Shown here: positions 49,785 to 59,185 of the stretch, one piece after another
Numbering within the stretch: the stretch's first letter is position 1
Layout of the letters: each line of letters opens with the position of its first letter
NCBI GenBank assembly: GCA_963693025.1
Contig: OY843749.1
Location: 1,488,001-1,552,000 of the forward strand
Source: JAHRAW01 sp963693025
GTDB lineage: Bacteria > Pseudomonadota > Gammaproteobacteria > Arenicellales > Poriferihabitantaceae
Length of the DNA stretch: 64,000 nt
Direction of reading: 5' to 3'
Made by a program: the position numbers and the translations under genes
Notes under the pieces: model-generated
What the model saw: only the letters and a program-made list of their open reading frames with translations
Databases searched by the model: none
What the model was told of the DNA's origin: nothing

Positions 49785-50699
49785 CTACTTCTTCCGCGCA
49801 ATTTCTTCCAGTTTCTTCGTCCGAATCACCTGCCCATCCAAGCCCGCCTCTTTGGCGGTGCTGCCGTAGGCGACCGACATCAACTGGCTGTAATACACCA
49901 CCGGCATGTCAAATTTTGTGCCGTAGGTTTTGTTGATGTTTTCCTGATACACCTCGACGTTCATCTGGCATACCGGGCAGGGGGTGACGATCATGTCGGC
50001 GGCGTGGTCGTAGGCTGACTCTACGATGTCTTTGATTTGTGCCTGGCTTTTTTCGGGCTCGGAAAACGCCAGCGCGCCGCCGCAGCAGGTGACTTTCTGC
50101 TCGTATTTGTCCGCCGCTTCGGCGCCCATGACTTCCACCATTTTGTCGAGGTATTTGGGGTTTTCGAAGGACTCGCCGTCGATGCCGAACGGGCGGTTGG
50201 TTTGGCAGCCGACATAGCCGGCGATTTTCAAACCCTCAAGCGGTTTTTTGACCGGCGCCGCCAGCGCATCGTAGCCGAAATCTTCAATCAACACTTCGAC
50301 CATGTGGCGCACGCCGCCGGCGGTTTCTTCGTCTATGTCAACCTTGAGCCCGACGTCCGCCAGGATGTTCTGCGTGTCGGCCAGCAGTTGCTCCGATTTG
50401 GACAGGCGCTCGACCGATTCCTTCGCGCCGAGCCAGCAGGCCGCGCAGGTGGCGACGATGTCCTGCCCCTGGTTGTGTTGTTGCGACAGGGCGATGTTGC
50501 GCGCGTTCATCACGTGGCGCGGCAACTCGCCGCCGTCGGCGTAACCGATGGACGCGCCGCAGCAGTTCCAGTCGGGAATTTCGTTGAGTTTAATGTCGAG
50601 CGTCTTGCACATGGTGTTGACCGACACCATGTAATTCGACGCCGATGACTTGCGCTCGGATGAGCAGCCCGGATAAAAGGAATATTCTTTGGTTGCCAT
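49785..50699 (-). CDS. hdrB: Heterodisulfide reductase subunit B-like protein (QmoC-replacing)
   Basis: 304 residues from ATG 50699. Two CCG domains are seen: WNCCGASIGYADGG and VTCCGGALAFSEPEK, with further Cys in TCAACWLGAKE and TPCPVCQMN. In HdrB these carry the noncubane 4Fe-4S clusters. With HdrC, it substitutes for the membrane QmoC in Qmo complexes of some sulfur oxidisers and Gram-positive sulfate reducers. The gene lies 28 bp after hdrC. Confidence 0.92.
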   Translation of the reverse strand: MATKEYSFYPGCSSERKSSASNYMVSVNTMCKTLDIKLNEIPDWNCCGASIGYADGGELPRHVMNARNIALSQQHNQGQDIVATCAACWLGAKESVERLSKSEQLLADTQNILADVGLKVDIDEETAGGVRHMVEVLIEDFGYDALAAPVKKPLEGLKIAGYVGCQTNRPFGIDGESFENPKYLDKMVEVMGAEAADKYEQKVTCCGGALAFSEPEKSQAQIKDIVESAYDHAADMIVTPCPVCQMNVEVYQENINKTYGTKFDMPVVYYSQLMSVAYGSTAKEAGLDGQVIRTKKLEEIARKK

Positions 50700-50727
50700 T
50701 GCGTTATCCTCCCGGGCGCCGCCCGGA

Positions 50728-51336
50728 TTAATTGAGCCCTTTGCGTTGGTCTTCGATTTCATAAGCCTTCGCGAGCATTTTGCGCAAGTCGCTTTTGCCC
50801 GCAATGCCGCCCGCCCTGAACAAACCGAAGGGATTGAGCCGACCGGTTCTGAGCATGCCGATGCCGACGTTCTTCATCGCAAAGGTGCGTTTCAGACCGG
50901 TGACGAAACCGTCCATAAAATACAGCCGCAGCGAAAGTTTGGTTTCATTCACCCGCCCGGTGTCGGCGATGTTGTCCCAGAAAATTTTAGCGAAGCGTTT
51001 GGTCGGGTTCATCTTCGGCGCGATGCCGAGCCGGTTGGCGTAATTCGCCAAGCCATGCATGATGTGCGTAATCGGCAACCCGCGCGGACAACGCGTGATG
51101 CAGTTGTAACACGAAGTGCACATCCACATCGACTCCGAGCCCAGCACCTCGTCGCGCTTGCCGGCGCGAATCATCATAAACAATTCCTGCGGCGGATGCT
51201 CCCACGCATCCCCCAACGGACACGACCCGGAGCACACCCCGCACTGCATGCACATCTTAACCCAGTCGCCTTCCTCGACATTGGCTTCCACTTCCTTGAG
51301 GAAGTCGTTGCGGTATTTTTCGATGGCTTCGGTCAT
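50728..51336 (-). CDS. hdrC: Heterodisulfide reductase subunit C-like protein
   Basis: 202 residues from ATG 51336. Two 4Fe-4S sites: CMQCGVCSGSCP and CTSCYNCITRCP. No membrane anchor is visible, so it is a soluble electron carrier between QmoAB and HdrB. It normally follows qmoB directly; here a methylase cassette of about 1.7 kb separates them. Confidence 0.92.
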   Translation of the reverse strand: MTEAIEKYRNDFLKEVEANVEEGDWVKMCMQCGVCSGSCPLGDAWEHPPQELFMMIRAGKRDEVLGSESMWMCTSCYNCITRCPRGLPITHIMHGLANYANRLGIAPKMNPTKRFAKIFWDNIADTGRVNETKLSLRLYFMDGFVTGLKRTFAMKNVGIGMLRTGRLNPFGLFRAGGIAGKSDLRKMLAKAYEIEDQRKGLN

Positions 51337-51343
51337 GTTTTCT

Positions 51344-51490
51344 TCAACGCTTTGTTGATCGCTTTTGAAATTCTCGCCACGCTTCTTCCTCCGCCTCATT
51401 CAGCCAGTCTTCGGCAAGCGCATTTTCACTGAGCAAAGCGCATTCGAGGCTTGCCGTGAGTGTATCCCATTCGTCGGCGGTCGTGTTCAT
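51344..51490 (-). CDS. Small acidic protein coupled to the methylase-HNH gene
   Basis: 48 residues (MNTTADEWDTLTASLECALL, then ending FQKRSTKR), very acidic in the middle. Its ATG overlaps the methylase stop by four bases (ATGA), so it should be co-translated. It ends seven bases before the hdrC start. I do not recognise the family; the size and coupling suggest a controller or antitoxin-like partner, but this is inference. Confidence 0.6.
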   Translation of the reverse strand: MNTTADEWDTLTASLECALLSENALAEDWLNEAEEEAWREFQKRSTKR

Positions 51491-52725
51491 TCCGCCCGCT
51501 CTTTCAACCGCGCTTTCAGGTATTCCATGGTACGGTCGCCTTTGATGCGGTTGCAACTGCCGCACAGCAGTTGAAAATTCTCCAGCACATCGGCACCACC
51601 GGCGGCCCGCGGCACGATGTGGTCGCGCTCGAAATTCTGAATGGGGAAATGCAGTTCGCAACCGTTGCAGATGCCGGCTTGATTTCCATACAGCCGTTTT
51701 ATCATCGCCGATTTTGACAGTGTGATTCTTTCAATATCGGTGCGATGCGGAATGTCGGTGCGGCTGATGACCTTTCCCTCGAACACCTTGCCCTTTCCCA
51801 GCACCTCGCGGTCAAGGCGCACTTTCACCAACTCCAGCGCCTTCGGGCTGATGTCGATGCCAATCCAGTGGCGGTGCAAAATTTCGGCGGCGATGCAAGT
51901 GGTCGCGCAACCGCAAAACGGGTCCAGCACCCAGTCGCCTTCGTTGCTGGATGCCTCGATGATTCGCTTCAACAGAGATAGCGGCTTTTGAGTCGGATAT
52001 CCGGTGTAATGTTTTGACGCGGGTTGCACGCAAGGTATGCGCCATACGGCATCCACTTTCTTGTCATCGACGATGCGATACAACACCTTGCCGTCCGCTC
52101 CGCGCTTATTTTTCAACACGCCATCGACGTTTTCCCGTTCCAGTTGCTTAACCGGTTTATCCCGCAATTCACGCAAAGGATTGAAGCGGTATTGCTTGTG
52201 GTCCTTGCTGTAAAAAAATATCTGGTCATAATTGCGGCCAAAAACACGGCTGCCGGCGCCGAATTTGTTGTAGTAGTGCCAGACGATTTCGTTGTGGAAA
52301 TTTGTTCTGCCAAAAACCGCATCCAACACCAGTTTTAACGAATGACTCATGGACGGGTCGCAATGAAGGTATAACGAACCGGTCGGTTTCAATGCGCGGC
52401 GCATTTCCAGTATGCGAACCGCCATATAAATCAAATACGATTTGTCGCCCTTGCCGCCCACCGTTCCCGCCGCGTGAATAACCGCATACAACTTCGGGTG
52501 GTGGGATTTCAATGCGGCGTGCCATGCCTCGTCCTCATCGTTCAACGTCCACGCATCCTTGAACGACGCCCCCGCCGCCTCGCTGCCAACTGGCGCCGAA
52601 TAATGCTTGTTGGAGTTGAACGGCGGGTCGAGATAAATCAAATCCACGCTCGCGTTGTTAATCCCGCGCAAAATCGGCAGGTTATCGCCGGTAAACAGCG
52701 TGCGATTCGGTATCTGTCTGTCCAT
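51487..52725 (-). CDS. Site-specific DNA methyltransferase fused to HNH nuclease domain
   Basis: 412 residues from ATG 52725; a TTG four codons earlier is the other option. Catalytic motif IV DPPF is at 33-36 and motif I DPFCG at 268-272, the beta-class order of N4/N6 amino-methylases. After residue 340 an HNH domain follows: CNGC (353-356), RDHIVPRAAGG (His369), Asn383, and CGSC (388-391). One protein may modify and cut. No separate specificity gene is seen. The cassette sits between qmoB and hdrC on the same strand, so it may be co-transcribed with sulfur-metabolism genes. Confidence 0.88.
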   Translation of the reverse strand: MDRQIPNRTLFTGDNLPILRGINNASVDLIYLDPPFNSNKHYSAPVGSEAAGASFKDAWTLNDEDEAWHAALKSHHPKLYAVIHAAGTVGGKGDKSYLIYMAVRILEMRRALKPTGSLYLHCDPSMSHSLKLVLDAVFGRTNFHNEIVWHYYNKFGAGSRVFGRNYDQIFFYSKDHKQYRFNPLRELRDKPVKQLERENVDGVLKNKRGADGKVLYRIVDDKKVDAVWRIPCVQPASKHYTGYPTQKPLSLLKRIIEASSNEGDWVLDPFCGCATTCIAAEILHRHWIGIDISPKALELVKVRLDREVLGKGKVFEGKVISRTDIPHRTDIERITLSKSAMIKRLYGNQAGICNGCELHFPIQNFERDHIVPRAAGGADVLENFQLLCGSCNRIKGDRTMEYLKARLKERAE

Positions 52726-52753
52726 CGCCGCGCTCAAAAACTTTTAGCCGGAT

Positions 52754-53056
52754 TCATACCGTATCCGCCGCCGCACTCGCGCAATTCATTTGGCATTTTC
52801 CATAAACCCAGGCCGGGTCCAAATCGATGCTGCCGTCTATCCATGCGATGGCGCCGAAGGAGATGACGCGCGCGGTTGCGAACACCGCCGGGTTGCGCAG
52901 TTGGGTGAATACGCCTTTATCCATATACGGTTTAATGTCCAGCAAGCCGCGCTCGCCGTTGTCAAACTCAACCGCGAGCATGTAGTCCGGTTGGCATTCA
53001 ACCGCAACCGCTTTGGGATGCTCGGCAAAAAAATCGATGGGTTTGTTCATATTCAT
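52754..53056 (-). CDS. DUF2442-type protein
   Basis: About 100 residues from ATG 53056. Sequence AVAVECQPDYMLAVEFDNGE, then GLLDIKPYMDKGVF and GAIAWIDGSIDLDPAWVY, is the usual DUF2442 fold. DUF2442 proteins often accompany DUF4160 toxin-like genes. None is here. It is the first gene of the cassette between qmoB and hdrC, 28 bp before the methylase. Confidence 0.8.
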   Translation of the reverse strand: MNMNKPIDFFAEHPKAVAVECQPDYMLAVEFDNGERGLLDIKPYMDKGVFTQLRNPAVFATARVISFGAIAWIDGSIDLDPAWVYGKCQMNCASAAADTV

Positions 53057-53072
53057 TGGCACAACGGCTTCA

Positions 53073-55379
53073 TCAAAACCCCTTAAACGGATTCATTCCA
53101 ATCTCGTCTATCTTGGCGGCGTAGTCGTTGATGAGTTGGGGGACGCGGTCGAGGTCGGTGATTTCTATCTCGTAGGCGCGCACGCGCTCCGGTTCGAGTT
53201 GCAGTTGTTCCAGGGTGTCGTCGATTTTGCTCATGCGTTCGTGCGCGAGCGCCGAGCCGGTGACGAAGTGGCATTGGTAGTCGTCGCCTTTTTTGCAGCC
53301 CATCAGCATGATGCCGTCGAAGCCGGCGTTGAGCGCGTCGGTCACCCAAATCATGTTGACCGAGCCGAGGCAGCGAATCGGCACGACGCGCACGAAGGCG
53401 TTGTATTCGATGCGCCTGTGCGCGGCCATGTCGAGCGCCGGATAGGCGTCGTTTTCGCACGCCAGAATGAGGATGCGCGGTTTCTCGTCGAACTCGTCGG
53501 GCATGTCGATGGCTTTGATTTGCTGGCCGACGGTGTCCACCGAGTAGTTCTCAAACGAAATCACGCGCACCGGGCAGGCGCCCATGCAGGTGCCGCAGCG
53601 GCGGCAGCGCGACTCGTTGAACTGCGGGTAGCCGCTCTCGTCTTCGTCGATGGCGCCGAACGGGCATTCCACGGTGCAGCGTTTGCATTGCGTGCAGCCG
53701 TCGCGCCGAAAACTCGGGAAGGACAGGTCGCCGGCGCGCGGATGGGCGGCGCGCCCGAGCCCGGCGTTTTCCACCGCCTGAATCGCTTTCATCGCCGCGC
53801 CGGTGGCGTCTTCGATGGACTGCTGAATGTCCATCGGGCGGCGCACCGGTCCGCAGGTATAGATGCCGGTGCGGCGGGTCTCGTAGGGGAAGCAGATGAA
53901 GTGGGAGTCGCTGAACCCGTGCTTCAAATGGGGCATGTCGGGACCCTGGCGGTAGTCGAGGTTGAGGATGGACTCGACCGGCACTTTGACTTGGGCGGTT
54001 ACCGCGCCCGCGCCCGCTCCCGTTGCCGCATCCGCCGCGTCCGGGTCGCGCTTTTCGCCGGCGTCCGCATCCGCCTCACCATCGCCGGCAACCGCCGCAA
54101 TATCCACCCCCGAATTCGGCACTTGACCGGTTGCCAGCACCACCAAATCGGCGCCGGCGACCGCGTCCTCGTCGAGAATGCTGTCGTGAAAATCGACCGC
54201 CAGCCGCGCGCCGTCAAGGCGCACCCGCTCGACCACGCCGTTGGTGAACACCACGCCTTTTTGCTGCGCCGAGCGGTAAAAATCCTCGCCGTTGCCCGGC
54301 GCGCGCAGGTCGGTGTAGATGATGTTGGCGTCGATTGCCGGGTCGCGGTCTTTGAAATACATCGCCTGCTTGATGCTGACATTGCAGCAATAGCCCGAGC
54401 AATACGGCAGGTGACCGGGCTTGTCGGAGCGCTGCCCCGCGCATTGCACGAACACCACGCTCGCCACTTCCTTGCCGTCGGAGGGGCGCACAATCGCCCC
54501 GCCATCGGCCTCGGCGGTTGCGGCGAGCGCTTCCAGTTCGGTTTGGTCGACCACATCCGGGCTGTCGCCGTAGGCAAACTCCGGCAAGCGGTTGGCGTCG
54601 TAGCGGTTGAAGCCGCTCGCCTGCACGATGGCGCCGACGTTCTCGGTGGCGACGGGGCCGCTTTCGGTCGAAATGTCCACCGAAAACCGCCCCGGCGCGC
54701 CGCTGGTGCGCGTCACAACGGCATTCGCAAACACCGTAATCGCGCGCGCCGCCTCGACCTCGCTAATCAGTTCGCCAATGTCATTGCGCTGCGGATTCGC
54801 ATACGGCTCTTTGCGCGGCAGGCTGCGGTGCAGCGCGCGCGTATGTCCGCCGAGTTGCCCGGTCTTTTCCACCAGCAACACCTCATAGCCGGCGCGCGCG
54901 GCCTCCAGCGCCGCGGTGAGCCCGCTGACGCCGCCGCCGACGACCAGAATCCGCCGGTTGCCGCCGCGCTCCGCGCTGGCTTCGGGCGGGCGCATAAACT
55001 TCGCCTCGGCGCAGCCCATTCGCACGTAGTCCTCCGCCATCTCCTGGGTCGTCTCGCGCGCGTCGTCGCCGTCCGGTTGCGTCCAAATCACGCCTTCGCG
55101 CAAATTCGCGCGCGCGACCGCCACCGCGTCGAAGTCGAACGCCTGGGTCTTGGAGCGGCGCGAGCAGGCGCCAATCATCAGGTGCGTCAAACCCTCGCCG
55201 GCGATGTCATCGCGGATGGCGGACACGCCCTCGGCGCCGCAGAGAAAATCGTGCTGGCGAACCAGCGCGGCGCCGCCGTCCGATTCGGCCACCGCCGCCA
55301 TGCGCTCCATGTCAAGACGCTCGCCGAGGCCGCAACCTTTGCATAGATAGGCGCCGATTTTCATGTCTTCGCTCATCAT
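53073..55379 (-). CDS. qmoB: QmoB: HdrA-like flavoprotein fused to MvhD-like domain
   Basis: 768 residues. The N-terminal Cys-containing region (CKGCGLGER) precedes the FAD domain (VVGGGVSGLTAALEAA, about 145-160). Two 4Fe-4S ferredoxin motifs are CTQCKRCTVECPFGAID and CRRCGTCMGACPVRVIS. The C-terminal MvhD-like domain has LACENDAYPALD, CLGSVNM and GCKKGDDYQC. The HdrA-MvhD fusion is diagnostic of QmoB. It shuttles electrons between the quinone pool side (via HdrBC or QmoC) and APS reductase. A long Ala/Asp/Gly run (54001-54110) interrupts the FAD domain. ATGA overlap with qmoA. Confidence 0.93.
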   Translation of the reverse strand: MMSEDMKIGAYLCKGCGLGERLDMERMAAVAESDGGAALVRQHDFLCGAEGVSAIRDDIAGEGLTHLMIGACSRRSKTQAFDFDAVAVARANLREGVIWTQPDGDDARETTQEMAEDYVRMGCAEAKFMRPPEASAERGGNRRILVVGGGVSGLTAALEAARAGYEVLLVEKTGQLGGHTRALHRSLPRKEPYANPQRNDIGELISEVEAARAITVFANAVVTRTSGAPGRFSVDISTESGPVATENVGAIVQASGFNRYDANRLPEFAYGDSPDVVDQTELEALAATAEADGGAIVRPSDGKEVASVVFVQCAGQRSDKPGHLPYCSGYCCNVSIKQAMYFKDRDPAIDANIIYTDLRAPGNGEDFYRSAQQKGVVFTNGVVERVRLDGARLAVDFHDSILDEDAVAGADLVVLATGQVPNSGVDIAAVAGDGEADADAGEKRDPDAADAATGAGAGAVTAQVKVPVESILNLDYRQGPDMPHLKHGFSDSHFICFPYETRRTGIYTCGPVRRPMDIQQSIEDATGAAMKAIQAVENAGLGRAAHPRAGDLSFPSFRRDGCTQCKRCTVECPFGAIDEDESGYPQFNESRCRRCGTCMGACPVRVISFENYSVDTVGQQIKAIDMPDEFDEKPRILILACENDAYPALDMAAHRRIEYNAFVRVVPIRCLGSVNMIWVTDALNAGFDGIMLMGCKKGDDYQCHFVTGSALAHERMSKIDDTLEQLQLEPERVRAYEIEITDLDRVPQLINDYAAKIDEIGMNPFKGF

Positions 55380-56716
55380 TCACTCCCCGCCGCCGCATCC
55401 GCTTGAGGCGCCTGCGCCACGCGGTTGACGACTTGAATGGCGCGCAACGCCGCCGCCGTGGCGCCTTGCACCGAGCGGTTGACGTCGAGCGCGTTGGTGG
55501 CGCAGCCGGCGCCGAAGATGCCGTTGGTCGAGCCCTCGGCGGGGGCGGGGGCGAGTTCGATGAATCCGCTCGAATCGACGCTGACGCCCGAGTCGGCGGG
55601 CGCGATGGAGTTGATGTCCAGACTCGGCTCCATCCCGACCGCCAGCACCACCAGGTCGTGGGGGGTGGCGTAGCGTTTGTAGCCGTGCGTGTCCACGCCC
55701 TTCACCACCGGTTTGCCGCTGCGCGGGTCGTGGTCGATGTTGGCGACTTTGGACTTGACGAAAGACACCCGCGCATCGGCGCGCACCTTGCGCTCAAAAT
55801 CCTCGAAGCGGTCGATGGTGCGAATGTCGATGTAGTAGATGGTGGCTTTGGCATCGGGGTCGTCGCCGTAGCGCTCGCCGAGGTAGGTGCTTTGTTTGAG
55901 CGACGCCATGCAGCAGATGCGCGAGCAGTGGGATAGGTGGTTGCGGTCGCGCGAGCCGGCGCATTGGATGAAGGCGATGTCCTTCGCTTCGGCGCCGTCG
56001 GACGGGCGCAGCAGTTTGCCGCCGGTCGGACCATACGGGTCCATCATGCGCTCCAACTCGACGCTGGTGATGACGTCGTCGTGGCGCGCGTAGCCGTAAG
56101 GCTCGATTTTGGCGGCGTCATACGGTCGCCAGCCGGTGGCGAAAATCACCGCCCCGCAGGCGATTTCCAGGGTTTCCTCGCGCATCTCAAGGTCGATGGC
56201 GTCGTAGCGGCAGGCGGCCTTGGCTTTCTCGCCCTGCTCGGTGCCGACGATGGACGGGTCGATGACATAGCGCTGCGGATACGCCATGTTGTGCGGCAGA
56301 TAGGCCGCCGAGATTTTGTCCAGGTTGTAGTTGTGCGGGTTGTCAATCGTGGCGCTCACCGCGCGCGCGCATTCGCCGCAGGCGGTGCAGTTCTCGGTCA
56401 CATAACGCGGCGCGACGCGAATCTCGGCGGTGTAATTCCCCGCCGCCCCGGTCAACCGCGTGAGTTCCGCCAGCGTAACAACCCGCAAGCGCTTGTTGGC
56501 GACAATCCGCCGCTGGTTGATTTCCTGCCCGCAACTCGGCCTGCACAGTTTGGGAAAGTATTTATACAACTGCGAAACCCGCCCGCCGAGCGCCGGCTTT
56601 TTTTCAATCAGAATGACGTCCTTGCCGCACTCAGCCGCCTCCAGGGCAGCGGTCATCCCGCTAATCCCGCCCCCGACCACCAGGATGGTCTCATTGCTCG
56701 CAACGATGTCAGTCAT
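55376..56716 (-). CDS. qmoA: QmoA: HdrA-like flavoprotein
   Basis: 446 residues. FAD motif VVGGGISGMTAALEAA at about residues 13-28, then the Cys-rich KLCRPSCGQ and one ferredoxin-like CTACGECARA, and CSRICCMASLKQ. It lacks an MvhD domain, as expected of QmoA. It partners QmoB in electron transfer with adenylylsulfate reductase. Genes for AprAB do not adjoin in this window. It is the first gene of the unit, and a repeat stands upstream. Confidence 0.92.
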   Translation of the reverse strand: MTDIVASNETILVVGGGISGMTAALEAAECGKDVILIEKKPALGGRVSQLYKYFPKLCRPSCGQEINQRRIVANKRLRVVTLAELTRLTGAAGNYTAEIRVAPRYVTENCTACGECARAVSATIDNPHNYNLDKISAAYLPHNMAYPQRYVIDPSIVGTEQGEKAKAACRYDAIDLEMREETLEIACGAVIFATGWRPYDAAKIEPYGYARHDDVITSVELERMMDPYGPTGGKLLRPSDGAEAKDIAFIQCAGSRDRNHLSHCSRICCMASLKQSTYLGERYGDDPDAKATIYYIDIRTIDRFEDFERKVRADARVSFVKSKVANIDHDPRSGKPVVKGVDTHGYKRYATPHDLVVLAVGMEPSLDINSIAPADSGVSVDSSGFIELAPAPAEGSTNGIFGAGCATNALDVNRSVQGATAAALRAIQVVNRVAQAPQADAAAGSE

Positions 56717-56959
56717 TGTCAGTCATTAAGTGTGCCGCCTAACCCGCGCGGCGGCGTCCGCGTTGAGTGCAGTATACTATATGGCGTACCCCACCCCGAA
56801 ACCAGCAGGCGCCGCCGGGCAGTCAATCAATTTTCCAATGCGGCCATAAGCGGAATCAGTTGGGGCGGGGGTGGGGTGGATTATATCACTGAGCAAGTAA
56901 CGTCGTCATTCCCCACCACTTCGTCATTCGAATGATAGAAAATAGGGAGCCCCCCACTT

Positions 56960-57159
56960 CGTCATTCTCGAATGATAGAAAAATAAGGAGCGCTAGCGAC
57001 TATATTTTTCATCACCTTCGGGAATCTCCCTAAGTCTACCGTGAATTCCAACAAAGCCCGTGCCAATATTAGGGAGATTCCCGAGGACGCAAGTGTCCGT
57101 AAGCCGCCGCTTAAAAGAAGAAGCGCGGCGGCAACGGACACTAACGCTCGAGAATGACG
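56960..57159 (-). repeat. Intergenic palindromic repeat, copy 7 (long form)
   Basis: A minus-oriented copy from CGTCATTCTCGAATGATAG to CGCTCGAGAATGACG, with intact CTCCCTAAG/TTAGGGAG and GTGTCCGT/ACGGACAC pairs. A partial tail precedes it (56919-56950). It fills most of the gap 56717-57186. The remainder of that gap is unremarkable apart from a TATAGTATACT sequence on the minus strand near 56770 that could be part of a qmoA promoter. Confidence 0.85.
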
Positions 57160-57186
57160 GGTATTGGGGGTTTCGCACCACCCGCA

Positions 57187-58188
57187 TCAACCACCGCGCC
57201 ATCTTCGGATGCGTAGTAGCGCCATTCGTGCATGGGTTTTGGCGGTTGCGCCGTGCAGGTTTTTTAGTGTTTGATATTCCCGCAGCGCGTCGCTCCATTT
57301 TGCGTGGCGGTAAAAGGTGTTTGCCAGTGATTTATGGTAATGGATTTGCTCGGCGGGGGTGAGGTGTTGGTGGTAGGCGGTGATGCCGTGTTGTTTTATG
57401 TCGGCGGCGATTGCATCGCTTACTTCCCCGCGCGCGGAGTTGACCGCGAGGCGGCGGTATAACAAACTCTCGCCGGTGTTTTGTTTGGTTGCGCTGGCGG
57501 GGTGGCTTCGCAGGGCGTATAGCGGCTCGAGCAAGTTGGCGGTTTGGAAGCGGCGGGCGATGCGCAGCCAGAGTTCGTAGTCTTCCATATAGGCAAACCG
57601 TTCATCATAGTTGCCGACTTCATCCAACACGCGCTTGCGCAACATCACCGAGCCTTGCACGAAGTGATTGGCTTGCAGCAAGTCGTTGAAAGTCGGGTGG
57701 ACGCTTTTGCCATCGTCGGCGGTGGCGACCGGGCGGGCGCTTAGTAGCCTGCCTGAGCGACGGTTGATTTCACCGCGCGCGGACAGGGCATAACGCGCGG
57801 TGCCGCACAGGGCGATTTGCGGATGCGCTTCCATATAGGCGGTTTGTTTGGCGAGGCGGGCGGGCAGGCTGGCGTCGTCCGCATCTTGCATGGCGATGTA
57901 TTCGCCGCGGGCGGCTTTGATGCCGATGTTGCGGGTTTGGGGGATGCCGCGGTTGTTGCCGTTGGCGATTATTTTTACCGCGTCATAAGCGGCTTCATAA
58001 CCGCGCGCTATTTCCAATGTGCGGTCGCTTGAGCCGTCGTCAACGATGATGAGCTCGAAGTCGGCGTGGGTTTGCGCGAGGATGCTTTGCACCGCTTGGT
58101 GGATGTAATCCTCGGCATTGTATGCGGGCAAAATGACGCTGACCGCCGGCGTTTGTCCGGCTGGCGAATGGTCGCTGTTTGCGTTCAT
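57187..58188 (-). CDS. Family 2 glycosyltransferase
   Basis: 333 residues. GT-A fold motifs: VSVILPAYNAEDYIHQAVQS, then IIVDDGSSDRT and NRGIPQTRNIGIKAARGEYI, the metal-binding DADD, and an acceptor-region EDYELWLR. It transfers sugars from nucleotide donors to polysaccharide or envelope glycans. No surrounding glycan genes indicate which. It lies alone and convergent to nothing nearby; the 3' third has more GGG-rich codons than its 5' half. Confidence 0.9.
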   Translation of the reverse strand: MNANSDHSPAGQTPAVSVILPAYNAEDYIHQAVQSILAQTHADFELIIVDDGSSDRTLEIARGYEAAYDAVKIIANGNNRGIPQTRNIGIKAARGEYIAMQDADDASLPARLAKQTAYMEAHPQIALCGTARYALSARGEINRRSGRLLSARPVATADDGKSVHPTFNDLLQANHFVQGSVMLRKRVLDEVGNYDERFAYMEDYELWLRIARRFQTANLLEPLYALRSHPASATKQNTGESLLYRRLAVNSARGEVSDAIAADIKQHGITAYHQHLTPAEQIHYHKSLANTFYRHAKWSDALREYQTLKNLHGATAKTHARMALLRIRRWRGG

Positions 58189-58373
58189 TGTCGCGGTGAT
58201 TGTCGCGTTTATTGTCGCCGTGTTTGGACTTCGGCGGGCGGGTGTCGGGCGCGGTCAATATAGCAGATATTGCGCCGCCGGCTACCGCGCGTATAGAATA
58301 CCGCAGCGCGACTTGTTGCGCCCCCGCCCCCGAAACCCATACACTTCGGCGAGCCCACTTTCCGTAGCGAACC

Positions 58374-59183
58374 ATGAACGACGAAGCGTTACTCAAACAA
58401 CATCTCATCCGGGACGAGCCCTACTACGCGCCGCAGAACAATGAGATTGCGCTGTTTGAGGCGGCTTATCACAACGCGATTCCGGTGCTGCTCAAGGGAC
58501 CGACCGGCTGCGGAAAAACGCGCTTCATCGAGCACCTTGCGTGGCGGCTTGCGCGTCCGTTGGTTACGGTGTCGTGCCACGATGATTTGACCGCCGCCGA
58601 TTTGGTCGGGCGTTATCTCATCATCGGCGGTGAAACGCGCTGGGTTGACGGCCCGCTGAGCCGGGCGGTGCGCGCCGGCGGCATTTGCTATCTCGATGAA
58701 ATCGTCGAAGCGCGCAAAGACACCACGGTGGTCATTCATCCGCTGGCCGACGACCGGCGCGCGTTGCCCATCGAAAAAACCGGCGAACTGCTGCATGCCC
58801 CGGCGGAATTCTGCCTCGCGATTTCCTATAATCCGGGCTATCAAAGCGTGTTGAAAGACCTCAAACAGAGCACCCGGCAGCGCTTTGTTTCCATCGAATT
58901 CACCTACCCGAATGCGGACCTTGAAACCGACATTATCGTGGTGGAATCCGGGCTGGATGCCGGCGCGGCGGCGAAACTGGTCAAATACGCCGGCATGACG
59001 CGCAACCTCAAAGGCAGCGGCTTGGAAGAAGGCGCCAGCACGCGCTTGCTGGTGCACGCCGCCAAACTGATGGTGGCCGGAATCGACCCGCGCACCGCCT
59101 GCCGTGGCGCCATCTCGGAAACCCTGACCGATGACCCCGACATGCTGCTGGCGATAAACGAACTCGGCGCTTCGCTGTTTTAG
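58374..59183 (+). CDS. cbbQ: CbbQ/NirQ/NorQ-family AAA ATPase
   Basis: 269 residues. Walker A is GPTGCGKT and Walker B ICYLDEI, followed by TLTDDPDM. It belongs to the MoxR-like CbbQ group that remodels RuBisCO with CbbO, or nitrite/nitric oxide reductases as NirQ/NorQ. No cbbO, RuBisCO or norCBD genes lie in the window. It is two bases from rpiA, so the two are likely co-transcribed, which leans towards carbon fixation. Confidence 0.9.
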   Translation: MNDEALLKQHLIRDEPYYAPQNNEIALFEAAYHNAIPVLLKGPTGCGKTRFIEHLAWRLARPLVTVSCHDDLTAADLVGRYLIIGGETRWVDGPLSRAVRAGGICYLDEIVEARKDTTVVIHPLADDRRALPIEKTGELLHAPAEFCLAISYNPGYQSVLKDLKQSTRQRFVSIEFTYPNADLETDIIVVESGLDAGAAAKLVKYAGMTRNLKGSGLEEGASTRLLVHAAKLMVAGIDPRTACRGAISETLTDDPDMLLAINELGASLF

Positions 59184-59185
59184 CG

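Noticed and set aside
53013..55346. A 777-codon plus-strand frame opposite qmoB
   Set aside because: Antisense shadow of qmoB. No family similarity and composition typical of mirrored codons.
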